DNA of 55,927 nt from Chloroflexota bacterium (GCA_016183425.1 JACPEP010000011.1:1-55927); one strand, 5' to 3'. Shown: positions 1 through 9,080, numbered from the stretch's first letter. Numbers and translations are program-made. The notes: generated by a model from the letters alone, not told the origin.

Positions 1-67
1 ACCGCGGTGCCACTAGTTTGAGGTACTTCCTTCGTTCATCTACGGTCATCCTGTCATCGCTCGGCAT
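1..67 (-). CDS. N-terminal fragment of a transposase, cut by the window edge
   Basis: Reading leftward from an ATG at 67, 22 codons are open to the window edge (MPSDDRMTVDERRKYLKLVA followed by PR). A GAGGGGG ribosome binding site lies just before the ATG. The basic MTVDERRKYLKL-type start resembles the N-terminus of integrase-like insertion-sequence transposases. The imperfect terminal repeats just upstream (79-135) support a mobile element. The family cannot be settled from 22 residues. Confidence 0.5.
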   Translation of the reverse strand, partial: MPSDDRMTVDERRKYLKLVAPR

Positions 68-78
68 GATCCCCCTCA

Positions 79-135
79 GTAACATTTCTAGTTGAGTGAA
101 CCATACCCCATCCGGTAACATTTTACATGAGTGAA
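79..135. repeat. Imperfect direct repeat pair at the end of the insertion sequence
   Basis: Two copies of a roughly 21-22 base unit occupy 79-100 and 115-135. Each begins GTAACATTT and ends GAGTGAA, and their start points are 36 bases apart. Repeats of this kind upstream of a transposase start are typical of transposase-binding sites at an IS terminus. The outer end of the element probably lies close to 140. Confidence 0.5.
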
Positions 136-144
136 TACGTAGGA

Positions 145-173
145 TTGACATCCCATGGCCAAGGCAGTATGCT
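145..173 (+). promoter_or_regulatory. Sigma70-type promoter upstream of the hydroxylase operon
   Basis: A perfect TTGACA at 145-150 is followed by 17 bases and TATGCT at 168-173. It lies 66 bases before the first ATG of the operon and only about 10 bases beyond the IS terminal repeats. The IS end may therefore have contributed to expression of the operon. Assigned from consensus only. Confidence 0.55.
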
Positions 174-239
174 TTCTCTCGTCCCCGGGCATCACGATAT
201 GCTAAGGGCAGAGAGAGCCAATCCCCAAGGAGGTGGACG

Positions 240-1064
240 ATGATCGTAGATGAGTTGATCTCCTCTTTAGAAGTTGGTTTGCACAAAAGGCCCCTGACCA
301 TCCAAGAGGTGTGCATCGGGGTCTTTTACACCGCGGTGAAGCTAGCCGATGGACACGTGGGCGTGGCTTTCACACCTCGAGATATGGAGGACACGGTATG
401 CTGCCCCAGTTCGGCGGCGGAGGCGCCACCGGCGGGCCGGCTGGCCGGCCAGGACGCTTGGGCACTGACCCGGGAAGCATTGAGCCCCTTTCGCCTCCGA
501 CGCGCCGTGGGAGTAGCCACTCTCAACGCCCTCTCCGCCTCCCTTATGACGGAGAAAGGTGTGCCTGGAGGGCGATTGCTCAGGGGGGCCGACGCCCTGG
601 ATGAGGTGTCCTTCGCCAGCCAGGACAAGGTGGTGCTGGTAGGAGCTTTCATTCCCTTCATCCGAAAGCTCAAGGAGAAGGTGGCCCAGATATGGGTCAT
701 CGATAAGCACCCAGCGGCCCTGAAACCCCAGGAGCTTCCCTTCTGGCGCCCGCCGGAGAGGGCGACGGAGATCCTCCCCCAGGCCGATGTGGCCATCATC
801 ACTGGCTCATCCCTGGTAGAGGGAGGGTTGGACGAGCTGCTGGAGCTCTGCACCCACGCCCGAGAGGTGGTTCTGGCCGGTCCCACGGCCAGTCCCTGGC
901 CGGAGCCCTTCTTCTCCAGAGGCGTTACCGTTCTGGGCGGCATCAGAGTAACCGACGCCACCAGCTTTATGCGGCTGGTGGCCGAGGGGGGTTCCGGCTA
1001 CTTCTTCACCGGCCCGGCAGAGAAGATAGCCATTGTAGCGGGCAATGGCCATAGAAAGCAGTAG
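240..1064 (+). CDS. DUF364/DUF4213-type putative heavy-metal chelation protein
   Basis: This 274-residue soluble protein starts at an ATG placed 5 bases after an AAGGAGGT site at 227-234. An N-terminal region with GVFYTAVKL and a proline-rich stretch is followed by a Rossmann-like C-terminal half. The segments KVVLVGAFIPFIRKLKEK, VWVIDKHP, ADVAIITGSSLVEGGLDELLEL and REVVLAGPTASPWPEPFFSRGV match the general pattern of the DUF364 family, for which metal or cofactor chelation has been proposed but not proven. It overlaps the next gene by 20 bases, so the two are translationally linked. It may serve metal or cofactor supply for the downstream molybdenum enzyme, which is inference from position only. 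Confidence 0.7.
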   Translation: MIVDELISSLEVGLHKRPLTIQEVCIGVFYTAVKLADGHVGVAFTPRDMEDTVCCPSSAAEAPPAGRLAGQDAWALTREALSPFRLRRAVGVATLNALSASLMTEKGVPGGRLLRGADALDEVSFASQDKVVLVGAFIPFIRKLKEKVAQIWVIDKHPAALKPQELPFWRPPERATEILPQADVAIITGSSLVEGGLDELLELCTHAREVVLAGPTASPWPEPFFSRGVTVLGGIRVTDATSFMRLVAEGGSGYFFTGPAEKIAIVAGNGHRKQ

Positions 1065-3834
1065 ACAGATGCGCCTCTCCTTCACCGTCAACGGAATGCC
1101 TCGCGAACTGGAAACGGAGCCCGACCGGACGCTGCTTCGAGTGCTGCGGGATGACCTGGGACTCACGGGCACCAAAGAGGGGTGCGATGGCGGGGAGTGC
1201 GGCGCTTGCACTGTTCTGGTGGACGGCCGGGCGGCCATGTCTTGTCTCCTTCCCGCCTCCCGGGTTCAGGGGCGCCAGGTGACCACCATCGAGGGGCTGG
1301 GCACGCCGGAGGCCCTTCACCCCATTCAGGAGGCTTTCGTCCAAAAGGGGGCCGTCCAGTGTGGCTTCTGCACACCCGGGATGATAATGACCACCAAAGC
1401 CCTTATGGACGCCAACCCCAACCCCAGCCGAGAAGACATCGTGCGACGGCTCTCCCGCAACCTGTGTCGCTGCACCGGCTACGTGAAAATAATAGAGGCC
1501 GTGGAGTACGCCGCCCATCTGCTACGGGGCGGAGCAAGAGTGGCGCCGCCGGCGGGCGATGGGCCCGTGGGCATGAGACTGCCCCGCCGCGACGCTGGGG
1601 ACAAGGTCACCGGAGTTGCCAAGTACACCGCCGACCTAAAGATGGAGAGGATGCTCCACGGCAAGGTGCTGGGCAGCCCCCACCACCATGCCCTCATCCG
1701 TGCCATAGACACAAAAGAAGCCATGGCCTTACCTGGTGTAGCGGCGGTGGTAACCGCCAGAGACATCCCGGGCCAGAACTCCCTCAACTGGCGGGGCGAG
1801 CCTATGGGGGAACCCCTCTTGGCGGAGGAGAAGGTGCTCTACGTAGGCCAGCCCGTGGCTCTGGTGGCAGCGGCCACCCCGGAGCTAGCCGCTCGGGCCG
1901 CCTCCCTCATCAAGGTGGAGTATCAGCCCCTGGAGCCTATCATGGACCCCGTGGCCGCCGCCCATGAAGGTTGCCCTCAGATTCACCCTATGGGCGATAT
2001 CGACCCCGTGCGGCAGGTGGTGCGGGGCGATGTAGCCGTCGGCTTCGCTCAGGCCGAGGTGATAGTAGAGAACACCTACCGCACTCCCTTCCAAGAGCAC
2101 GCCTATCTGGAGCCCGATGCCGCCCTCGCCCATATGGACGAAGAGGGACGGATGATTGTGCGTACCTGTACCATGTTCCCCCACCCCACTCGCCTCGCCG
2201 TCGCCAGCCTGCTTAACCTTCACCCCGAGAAGGTCCGGGTCATCCAGATGACCATTGGCGGCGGCTTCGGGGGGAAGTACGTGGAGCACTGCTGGCTTAT
2301 GGCCCCCCTCTTGGCCCACAAGGCCGGTCGCCCGGTGAAGCTGGTCTACAGCCGCCAAGAGGTCATGCTGGCCACCAAGAAACGCCACCCCTTCGTCATG
2401 ACCTACCGCACCGGCGCCACCAGAGACGGTCACCTGGTGGCCTTGGAGGCTCGGCTCATCGATAACCACGGCGCCTACATGGGGTTCTCCCCTGGTCTCA
2501 TCTACCCGGAAACCATGTATGCCGCCACCGGGCCGTACTATTGGCCCAACGTTCACATCCACGCCCAGGCTGTATGCACCAACGCCCCCAAGACGGGAGC
2601 CATGCGGGGTCTGGGGGGCATCCAAGTGGCCTTTGCCATCGAATCTCAAATGGATCTCATGGCCCACAAGCTGGGCATCGACCCCGTGGAGTTTCGTCTC
2701 AAAAACGCGCTACAGGTGGGTTCCACCCTCCATACAGGCCAGGTGCTCACGGAAAGCGTGGGCATAAAGCAGACCCTGGAACTGGTGAAGGAAAGCTACC
2801 GCAAGGCCAAAGAGGAAAAGAAGACACCGGCCACCAGCTCGCCGGTGCGACGGGGCGTGGGGGTAGCCTCCGGCTGGCGGCTCATGGGGGGAACGGCCTT
2901 AATGCCAGGACGGGTGGACATTCCAGTGCCCATCTACGTGGAGCTGCTGAGAGACGGACGAGTGGAGGTCACCGTGGGCATCTCCGAGGTGGGACAGGGC
3001 ACCGAGACGGCCCTGGCCCAAATGGCCGCCCAAGGCCTGGGGGTGCCCCTGGAGTCCATCCTCATCACCCTGGGAGATACCGATGTCACCCCTCACTACA
3101 ACACCACCGCTATGAAGGGAACCTACGACCACGGCCAGTCCATCCAGGATGGGGTGAGACAGCTAAAGGCAGTCCTAACCCGTGCCGCCGCCCAAGTGCT
3201 GGAGGAAGGGGAGGAAAACCTTCGCATGGAGAAGGGCTTCCTCTTCTCATCCCGCGACCCCTCCCAGACGGTTTCCCTGGCCCACATGGCAGCGGTTCTG
3301 GAGGGAAAGGGAGTTTCTCGAAGGTATGTAGGCAAAAGCCAGCCCCGCCCCTTTATCCCCCTTGACCCCAAAACGGGGCAGGGCCTCTACGCCTACATCT
3401 TCCTCTACAACACCCAGGTGGCTCAGGTGGCGGTGAACACGGCCACTGGCGAGGTCAAGGTGGAGCGCATCGTGTCCGCCTCCGACGCCGGCACCATAAT
3501 AAACCCCACCCTGGCCGAAGGCCAAGTGGAGGGATCCATCCTCACCGGCCTGGGCTTTGCTCTAAAGGAGGACTTCATCCCGGGCCGCACGCGGAGCTTC
3601 AAGGATTACCCTATCCCGACCATCAAGGACATGCCGCAGATAGTCAACCTCTTTGTGGGAGAGGCAGCACCCTCGGCGTCCTTCGGCGCCAAGGGGGTGG
3701 GGGAGACCGGCACCTTTGCCACCGCCCCCGCCATCGCCAACGCCATCGCCAACGCTACCGGAGCCCGCGTCTACCAGCTCCCCGCCCTTCCTCAGAGGGT
3801 CTTGCAAGCTCTAGAGAGCGCCCGAAGGGCTTAG
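1045..3834 (+). CDS. Xanthine dehydrogenase-family molybdenum hydroxylase, fused 2Fe-2S and molybdopterin subunits
   Basis: The 929-residue protein fuses an N-terminal two-cluster [2Fe-2S] domain to a molybdopterin-binding catalytic domain. The plant-type cluster cysteines are C47, C52, C55 and C67 in CDGGECGACTV. The second cluster has C106, C109, C141 and C143 (CGFC and CRCTGY). An a/b hammerhead domain starts near residue 180 and the large Mo-binding region follows. The expected active-site glutamate is E887 in GAKGVGETG. No FAD subunit is encoded nearby, so electrons probably leave through an external acceptor, as in aldehyde oxidoreductase-type enzymes. An ATG at 1069 (MRLSFTVNG) just after the upstream stop is a credible alternative start. 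The substrate is unknown; the amidohydrolase and TPP-enzyme neighbours suggest an organic acid, aldehyde or N-heterocycle. Confidence 0.9.
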   Translation: MAIESSRQMRLSFTVNGMPRELETEPDRTLLRVLRDDLGLTGTKEGCDGGECGACTVLVDGRAAMSCLLPASRVQGRQVTTIEGLGTPEALHPIQEAFVQKGAVQCGFCTPGMIMTTKALMDANPNPSREDIVRRLSRNLCRCTGYVKIIEAVEYAAHLLRGGARVAPPAGDGPVGMRLPRRDAGDKVTGVAKYTADLKMERMLHGKVLGSPHHHALIRAIDTKEAMALPGVAAVVTARDIPGQNSLNWRGEPMGEPLLAEEKVLYVGQPVALVAAATPELAARAASLIKVEYQPLEPIMDPVAAAHEGCPQIHPMGDIDPVRQVVRGDVAVGFAQAEVIVENTYRTPFQEHAYLEPDAALAHMDEEGRMIVRTCTMFPHPTRLAVASLLNLHPEKVRVIQMTIGGGFGGKYVEHCWLMAPLLAHKAGRPVKLVYSRQEVMLATKKRHPFVMTYRTGATRDGHLVALEARLIDNHGAYMGFSPGLIYPETMYAATGPYYWPNVHIHAQAVCTNAPKTGAMRGLGGIQVAFAIESQMDLMAHKLGIDPVEFRLKNALQVGSTLHTGQVLTESVGIKQTLELVKESYRKAKEEKKTPATSSPVRRGVGVASGWRLMGGTALMPGRVDIPVPIYVELLRDGRVEVTVGISEVGQGTETALAQMAAQGLGVPLESILITLGDTDVTPHYNTTAMKGTYDHGQSIQDGVRQLKAVLTRAAAQVLEEGEENLRMEKGFLFSSRDPSQTVSLAHMAAVLEGKGVSRRYVGKSQPRPFIPLDPKTGQGLYAYIFLYNTQVAQVAVNTATGEVKVERIVSASDAGTIINPTLAEGQVEGSILTGLGFALKEDFIPGRTRSFKDYPIPTIKDMPQIVNLFVGEAAPSASFGAKGVGETGTFATAPAIANAIANATGARVYQLPALPQRVLQALESARRA

Positions 3835-3866
3835 GCCGTGCTTTGGGCCGATAAAGGAGGTAAGCT

Positions 3867-5555
3867 ATGGCCATCATGACCGGAGGCCGAGCCATCGCCG
3901 AAGTGCTGCGGGAGTCGGGGGTCGAACATTGCTTCGGCTTCACTGGCGGCCAAACCCCCCTCACCCTGGGAATCTACGACACGGAGATGTCCTTTTTCTA
4001 TGTCCGAAACGAAATGAGCGCCTCCCTCATGGCCGATGGCTACGCACGGGTCAGTATGCGCCCCGGGATTTGTACCGCCTCCGTCAACGGGGTGCCCCAC
4101 CTGGCCACCGGGCTCCACGAAGCCTGGGCCTCCTCCATACCGGTAGTGGCCATTACCAATGACCGGAACCCGCAGGAGCTGTGGCGCAACCCCCATTCCT
4201 ACGTCGACCAGGAAAGCCTTTTCAAGCCCATCACCAAGTGGACGGCGCGGGTGGGTCACATCCAGCGCCTCCCGGAGATCACCCGCCGCGCCTTGCGGGT
4301 GGCCACCACCGGAAGGCCGGGCCCCGTGGCCGTCATCGTCCCCAGCGATATCCTCGCTGAGGAGGCCGAGCTAAGTATCAACGTGGACGAAGAGTGCGGC
4401 CGCTACCCCGCCTTAAGGCCGGGTATCCTCAGAGAGCAGGTGGACCAGTGTGCGGAGCTACTTCTGGGGGCGCGGCGGCCCGTAATTGTGGCGGGAGGAG
4501 GCGTGCTCCTTTCTCAGGCGTGGGAGGAGCTGAGGGAGCTGGCGGAGCTTCTGGACATCCCCGTGGGCACCACCCAGATGGGCAAGGGGGCTTTGCCCGA
4601 AGGTCACCCCCTGGCCATAGGGGTGGTGAGCGGCATGCTCACCGGACGCGGGGGTCGGGGAGAGGTGGCGCGGGAGGTGCTGGCGGAGGCGGACCTGGTT
4701 CTCCTGGTGGGCACCCGAACCGACGCCGCCGCCACATATGGCTGGAGCCTCCCCCAGCCCACCTCCACCATTATCCATATAGATATCTCCCCCGAAGAGA
4801 TAGGTCGTAACTTTCCCGGGGAGATCGGCGTCCTCGCCGACGCCCAGGTGGCGCTACGGGAGATTAGCCAGGAGCTGACCCGCCACGGCGGGCGGGCGAC
4901 CAAACCTGCCGTCGTAGGAGGCACCCCCCGCCTGCGGGATATTCAGCGGCGGGTGGCCGCCTGGCGGGAGGAGGTAGCTCCCCGCAGAGACTGGGATTCG
5001 GCCCCCATCAAGCCCCAGCGCCTGATGAAGGAGCTCCAGGCCTTCGTGGACAGCAACACCATGGTCGTCGCCGACGCCGGCAATAGCTGTCGCTGGGTGG
5101 CCAACTACCTGGATGCAGTGACGGTGGGGCGCAACTTCATTTTCCCTCGGGGCTTCCCCGCCATCGGCTACGGCTTCGCCATGGCCCTGGGGGCCCAGGT
5201 GGCGGCGCCGGAGCGACGCGTCATCTGCGTCGCCGGCGACGGTGGCTTCGGCTATACCATTATGGAGCTGGAAACGGCCCTGAGGCACCAGATAAAGGTG
5301 GTGGCCATCGTCCTCAACAATGGGGTGCTCCAGATGGAGCGGGATAGCATGATTCGGGGCTTCGGCCGGGCGGCGGCGGTGGACTTCCTCCCTACGGACT
5401 TCCGAAACATCGCCCAGGCCTACGGCTGCTATGGAGTGCGGGTGGAGCGCCCCCAGGACATCCGAGACGCCATCGCCAGCGCCCTGGCGCAGGAACGGCC
5501 CGCCGTTGTCGACGTAGTGACCGACCCCCAGGAACCACCCGTGGGGTGGCAATAG
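3867..5555 (+). CDS. Thiamine pyrophosphate-dependent enzyme of the acetolactate synthase/decarboxylase family
   Basis: The 562-residue protein has the usual three-domain layout of TPP enzymes: N-terminal pyrimidine-binding domain, central domain (near residues 190-330) and C-terminal pyrophosphate-binding domain. The cofactor-activating glutamate is E49 (VRNEMSASLMADGYAR). The metal/TPP motif begins at about residue 457 (GDGGFGYTIMELETA) and ends in VVAIVLNN. An AAAGGAGGT site precedes the ATG. The sequence does not show which reaction is catalysed: 2-keto acid decarboxylation, carboligation and oxalyl- or sulfo-type chemistry are all possible. It follows the molybdenum hydroxylase by 32 bases and precedes an amidohydrolase, suggesting one catabolic operon. 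Anabolic acetolactate synthase is less likely because no small subunit or branched-chain genes are nearby. Confidence 0.85.
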   Translation: MAIMTGGRAIAEVLRESGVEHCFGFTGGQTPLTLGIYDTEMSFFYVRNEMSASLMADGYARVSMRPGICTASVNGVPHLATGLHEAWASSIPVVAITNDRNPQELWRNPHSYVDQESLFKPITKWTARVGHIQRLPEITRRALRVATTGRPGPVAVIVPSDILAEEAELSINVDEECGRYPALRPGILREQVDQCAELLLGARRPVIVAGGGVLLSQAWEELRELAELLDIPVGTTQMGKGALPEGHPLAIGVVSGMLTGRGGRGEVAREVLAEADLVLLVGTRTDAAATYGWSLPQPTSTIIHIDISPEEIGRNFPGEIGVLADAQVALREISQELTRHGGRATKPAVVGGTPRLRDIQRRVAAWREEVAPRRDWDSAPIKPQRLMKELQAFVDSNTMVVADAGNSCRWVANYLDAVTVGRNFIFPRGFPAIGYGFAMALGAQVAAPERRVICVAGDGGFGYTIMELETALRHQIKVVAIVLNNGVLQMERDSMIRGFGRAAAVDFLPTDFRNIAQAYGCYGVRVERPQDIRDAIASALAQERPAVVDVVTDPQEPPVGWQ

Positions 5556-5609
5556 CCAGAGAGGGTCTAAAGGGGGATCTAGCCTGGGTAGACGAGAAGG
5601 AGGGTCGCC

Positions 5610-6542
5610 ATGATCATTGACGTGCACAACCACTTTGTGCAGCGCAACTTCATCTCCGAGGACTGGTGGACGGGGTGGGTCAAGCGGCGCATCGCCCGGG
5701 ACGCCCCCACCCTACCTCCCCCCGATTTAGAGAAGCTCAAAAAGGAGTTCGTCACCCCCGTCCACGACGCCACCGGGGAGCGGGTGGTTTCCGGCCTGGA
5801 GGCGGCGGGCATCGACATGGGGGTTCTCCTCCCCCTGGACTTCGGTATGCTCATCCGCGATCCCGAGACGTCCATAGTGGAGCAGAACCGCCGCAACGCC
5901 GAGCTGGCCCGAAAATACCCCCACCGCCTCATTGCTTTTGTGGGGCTAGACCCCAATCGGGGTCAGAGCGCCCTGGACCTCTTCGAGACGGGGGTCAAGG
6001 AGTGGGGGATGCGGGGGCTGAAGCTGCATCCCTGCGCCGGTTTTTATGTCAATGACAAGTGCGTCTACCCCTTCTACGAGCTGGCCCAGGACCTGAACGT
6101 GACCGTCCTCACCCATTTGGGCACCGAGTTCCCCCCCATCCGAGCCAAGTACGGTCAGCCCGTTTTCCTGGACGACGTGGGCTGCGACTTCCCCCGGCTG
6201 CGCATCATCGGCGCCCACGTGGGCAGCCCCTGGGACACAGAGGCCATCAAGATCGCCTCTATCCACGACAACATCTACCTGGATATCGCCGGGAGACACT
6301 TCATGCTCTTCGCCAATGCCGGCGATTTCTATCGCAACCTGCGGATGCTCCTGGACATCCTCCCCTACAAGCTGGTCTTCGGCACCGACTACGAGTTCGG
6401 GCCCCGAGAGCGGTTGAAAGAGTACGTGGACGCCGTCCGGGAGGCGCCGCGACGGGGCCGGGAGCACGGCGTGAACTTCACCGAAGAAGAGATCGACCTC
6501 CTTCTGAGCGGCAACGCCAAACGCGCCCTGGGCATGGATTAA
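5610..6542 (+). CDS. Amidohydrolase-2 family protein (ACMSD/decarboxylase-like)
   Basis: The 310-residue TIM-barrel hydrolase begins MIIDVHNHF, the DxHxH-like metal motif of amidohydrolases. Later ligand candidates are the histidine in LKLHPCAGFYVND, the histidine in VTVLTHLGTEFPP and in IIGAHVGSPWDTEA, and the aspartate in KLVFGTDYEFGPRE. These are family hallmarks of the COG2159 group, which includes metal-dependent decarboxylases of aromatic and amino acids as well as hydrolases. A strong GGAGGG site precedes the ATG. It is the last gene of the 240-6542 set and is followed by a GC-rich hairpin. It may act on a product of the hydroxylase or TPP enzyme; the substrate is not identifiable from sequence. 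Confidence 0.85.
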   Translation: MIIDVHNHFVQRNFISEDWWTGWVKRRIARDAPTLPPPDLEKLKKEFVTPVHDATGERVVSGLEAAGIDMGVLLPLDFGMLIRDPETSIVEQNRRNAELARKYPHRLIAFVGLDPNRGQSALDLFETGVKEWGMRGLKLHPCAGFYVNDKCVYPFYELAQDLNVTVLTHLGTEFPPIRAKYGQPVFLDDVGCDFPRLRIIGAHVGSPWDTEAIKIASIHDNIYLDIAGRHFMLFANAGDFYRNLRMLLDILPYKLVFGTDYEFGPRERLKEYVDAVREAPRRGREHGVNFTEEEIDLLLSGNAKRALGMD

Positions 6543-6548
6543 TGGGGT

Positions 6549-6569
6549 CCCGGGGGCAAAGCCCCCGGG
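6549..6569 (+). terminator. GC-rich hairpin after the hydroxylase operon
   Basis: A perfect 9-base stem, CCCGGGGGC and GCCCCCGGG, encloses an AAA loop seven bases after the amidohydrolase stop codon. No T-tract follows, only CTGGGGTTTGG. It may be a Rho-independent-like pause or mRNA-stabilising hairpin, or a REP-type element, rather than a strong terminator. Confidence 0.45.
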
Positions 6570-6643
6570 CTGGGGTTTGGAGGGCCTTATGTGAAGGAGA
6601 TGAGGGCAGAGAGGCATTCTCATAATTTGTGGACGATTCTGAT

Positions 6644-6735
6644 CCGCCTCAGGCGGGCTAAAGAATCTCCATAGGCACACTGAGATTCTTCGGTCGTCCG
6701 CCTTTGGCGGACTTCCTCGGAATGACATTATGTCA
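6644..6735. repeat. Structured intergenic repeat with nested inverted repeats
   Basis: The gene-free stretch 6543-6881 contains four clean inverted repeats. CCGCC/GGCGG is at 6644-6656. AAGAATCTC at 6661-6669 pairs with GAGATTCTT at 6682-6690. TCCGCC/GGCGGA is at 6697-6711, and TGACAT/ATGTCA is at 6723-6735. The phrasing around GATTCTTCGG and GGAATGACA resembles short dispersed intergenic repeats of environmental Chloroflexota and related genomes. Copy number cannot be judged from this window. Confidence 0.5.
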
Positions 6736-6825
6736 ATCGATTATGATCATTGGGACGGCGACAATAATCAACACCCCGAAAAGACTACCAAGCGGCCGCC
6801 ACCCGCTGCTGGGCAGTCAGAAACG

Positions 6826-6854
6826 TTGCGTTGGCCTGAGACGGGCAGTATACT
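6826..6854 (+). promoter_or_regulatory. Putative promoter for rel
   Basis: TTGCGT at 6826-6831, a 17-base spacer and TATACT at 6849-6854 precede the rel ATG by 28 bases. The -10 is good and the -35 matches only in TTG. Nothing else in 6736-6881 looks like a gene. Confidence 0.35.
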
Positions 6855-6881
6855 TGAGAAAAGGGTTAGCTGGGTGGAACC

Positions 6882-9080
6882 ATGAAGCTGGATACAGAAA
6901 TACACTCCCACGGGCCCCTGGACGACGGTTCGGCATTGGAGAGCCTCCTGACCAGGGTCAGAGAATACCTCCCCGCCACCAAATTGGGCATTATTCGCGA
7001 CGCCTACGCCTTCGCTGCCCAGGCCCATGAAGGGCAGTTGCGCCGTTCCGGGGAGCCCTTCTTGGAGCATCCTCTTCACACCGCCATGACGGTGACGGAG
7101 CTGTGGATGGACGCCGCCACAGTGGCAGCCGCCCTCCTTCACGATGTCCCGGAAGACTGTGCGGTGCCCATGGCCGAGATAGAGGCCCGTTTCGGCAAAG
7201 AGGTGGCACGCCTGGTAGATGGCACCACCAAGCTGGGGAGAATCTCTTTTGCCGTGGGCGAAGAGTCGGTGGCTCGCTCCAGCGAGGAGCAAGCGGCTAA
7301 CCTGCGCAAGATGCTGGTAGCCATGGCCCAGGATATACGAGTGGTCATCATCAAGCTGGCCGACCGATTACACAACTTGCAGACCCTGGAGGCCATGCCA
7401 GCCGACAAGCGCCGCCTCATCGCTCAAGAGACCATGGATATCTACGCCCCCCTGGCCCATCGTCTGGGCATGTGGCGCACCAAGTGGGCTCTGGAAGACC
7501 TGGCCTTCCGCCACCTGAACCCGGACACCTATCACCGTATCGCCCGGCTCCTGTCCGCCCGACGGGCCAGTCGGGAGCGGTACATAGAGGAGGCCGGCGC
7601 CTTACTAGTGCGTGAGTTGAAAGCCGCCAACATAGAGGCGGAGGTCACCGGCCGTCCCAAGCACATCTACAGCATCTATACCAAGATGGAAAAGTACGCC
7701 GCCATAGGCAAAGACTTCAGCGAAATCTATGACCTTCACGCTCTAAGGATACTGGTCAACAACATCCCAGACTGCTATACCGCCCTGGGCGTGGTACACA
7801 ACCTGTGGCGTCCCATACCGGGCCAGTTCGACGATTATATCGCCAACTCCAAAGAAAACATGTACCAGTCCATCCACACCACTGTCATCGGAATAGGCGG
7901 GCGACCTTTGGAGGTTCAGATCCGTACCTACGACATGCATCATATAGCAGAGTACGGTGTCGCCGCCCACTGGCGCTACAAAGAGGGGGGCAAGGGGGAC
8001 GTCCGCTTCGAGGAGAAGCTGGCATGGCTGCGACAGCTTCTCGAGTGGCACAAAGAGGTCAGCGGCGCTGAAGAGTTTATGGAATCGGTAAAGACAGACC
8101 TCTTCCCCGACCAGGTCTTCGTCTTTACCCCTAAGGGAGAGATCAAAGACCTTCCCACTGGCTCCACCCCCATCGACTTCGCCTACCTCATCCACACCGA
8201 CCTGGGCAACAAGTGCATCGGAGCCAAGGTTAATGGCCGCCTGGTATCCCTGAACTACCAGCTCCAACATGGGGACGCGGTGGAGATACTCACCACCAAA
8301 GGAGCCCGAGGCCCCAGTCGAGACTGGCTGAACCTCAACCTGGGATATGTCAAAACGTCCCATGCCCGAAGCAAGATCCGCCAGTGGTTCAAGCGCCAGG
8401 AGCGGAGCGATAACATCCAGCACGGCAAAGAGATGCTGGAAAAGGAGCTAAAGCGCCTGGGCCTGAGCGTCAGCGAAGAGGAGGTAGCTCACCTCTTCAA
8501 GCACGACAAGGTGGGCGATTTCCTGGCCGCCCTGGGGTGTGGCGAGATCACCATCCATCAGGTATCGTCCCGGTTGGTGGCTCAGGAGGAGCCACCCGCC
8601 CCCACCACGGGGACGCCGTCGCTTCCCCGCACTCCCTCCATTCAGGTGCTGGGAGTGGGCGACCTCCTCACCCAAATGGCCCGCTGCTGCAACCCTGTCC
8701 CCGGAGACGACATCATTGGCTACATCACCCGCACCCGGGGGGTCACCGTCCACCGCAAAAACTGCGTCAATGTGGTCCGAGAAACGGAGCGCGAACGGCT
8801 CGTTCCCGTAAGCTGGGGGCGGGACGTTAACGTTTATCCCGTGGCCATTCAAATCGAGGCCTGGGATAGAGTAGGGCTAGTGCGAGACGTCTCAACCACT
8901 ATCTCCGACGACAAGGTCAACATCGCCTCCATTAGCGCCCGGGAGAACGGAGACCGAACCATGACCATCCACCTCACCGTGGAGACCACCGGCCTGGCTC
9001 AGCTTAGCCGTGTCATGTCGCGCCTGGAGGGGGTTAAAGGTATCCTCAGCGTGAACCGTCGTGTGGAAGGGGCTAAATGA
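6882..9080 (+). CDS. rel: Bifunctional (p)ppGpp synthetase/hydrolase of the RelA/SpoT family
   Basis: The 732-residue long RSH protein carries all expected domains in order. The HD hydrolase domain covers roughly residues 40-190, with the metal motif HDVPED intact. The synthetase domain (about 240-350) has GRPKHIYSIYTKM and ENMYQSIHTTV. A TGS domain follows near residues 405-465 (VFVFTPKGEIKDLPTGSTPIDFAY). A helical/zinc-finger region includes CCNPVPGDDIIGYITR. A C-terminal ACT domain ends the protein. Both catalytic centres look intact, so it should make and degrade the stringent-response alarmone. It is likely a single gene with its own promoter (6826-6854). The length is normal for the family. 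Confidence 0.96.
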   Translation: MKLDTEIHSHGPLDDGSALESLLTRVREYLPATKLGIIRDAYAFAAQAHEGQLRRSGEPFLEHPLHTAMTVTELWMDAATVAAALLHDVPEDCAVPMAEIEARFGKEVARLVDGTTKLGRISFAVGEESVARSSEEQAANLRKMLVAMAQDIRVVIIKLADRLHNLQTLEAMPADKRRLIAQETMDIYAPLAHRLGMWRTKWALEDLAFRHLNPDTYHRIARLLSARRASRERYIEEAGALLVRELKAANIEAEVTGRPKHIYSIYTKMEKYAAIGKDFSEIYDLHALRILVNNIPDCYTALGVVHNLWRPIPGQFDDYIANSKENMYQSIHTTVIGIGGRPLEVQIRTYDMHHIAEYGVAAHWRYKEGGKGDVRFEEKLAWLRQLLEWHKEVSGAEEFMESVKTDLFPDQVFVFTPKGEIKDLPTGSTPIDFAYLIHTDLGNKCIGAKVNGRLVSLNYQLQHGDAVEILTTKGARGPSRDWLNLNLGYVKTSHARSKIRQWFKRQERSDNIQHGKEMLEKELKRLGLSVSEEEVAHLFKHDKVGDFLAALGCGEITIHQVSSRLVAQEEPPAPTTGTPSLPRTPSIQVLGVGDLLTQMARCCNPVPGDDIIGYITRTRGVTVHRKNCVNVVRETERERLVPVSWGRDVNVYPVAIQIEAWDRVGLVRDVSTTISDDKVNIASISARENGDRTMTIHLTVETTGLAQLSRVMSRLEGVKGILSVNRRVEGAK

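Noticed and set aside
1885-2667. Long minus-strand ORFs inside the hydroxylase gene (and similar ones in other GC-rich genes)
   Set aside because: They are codon-bias shadows of the real plus-strand genes.
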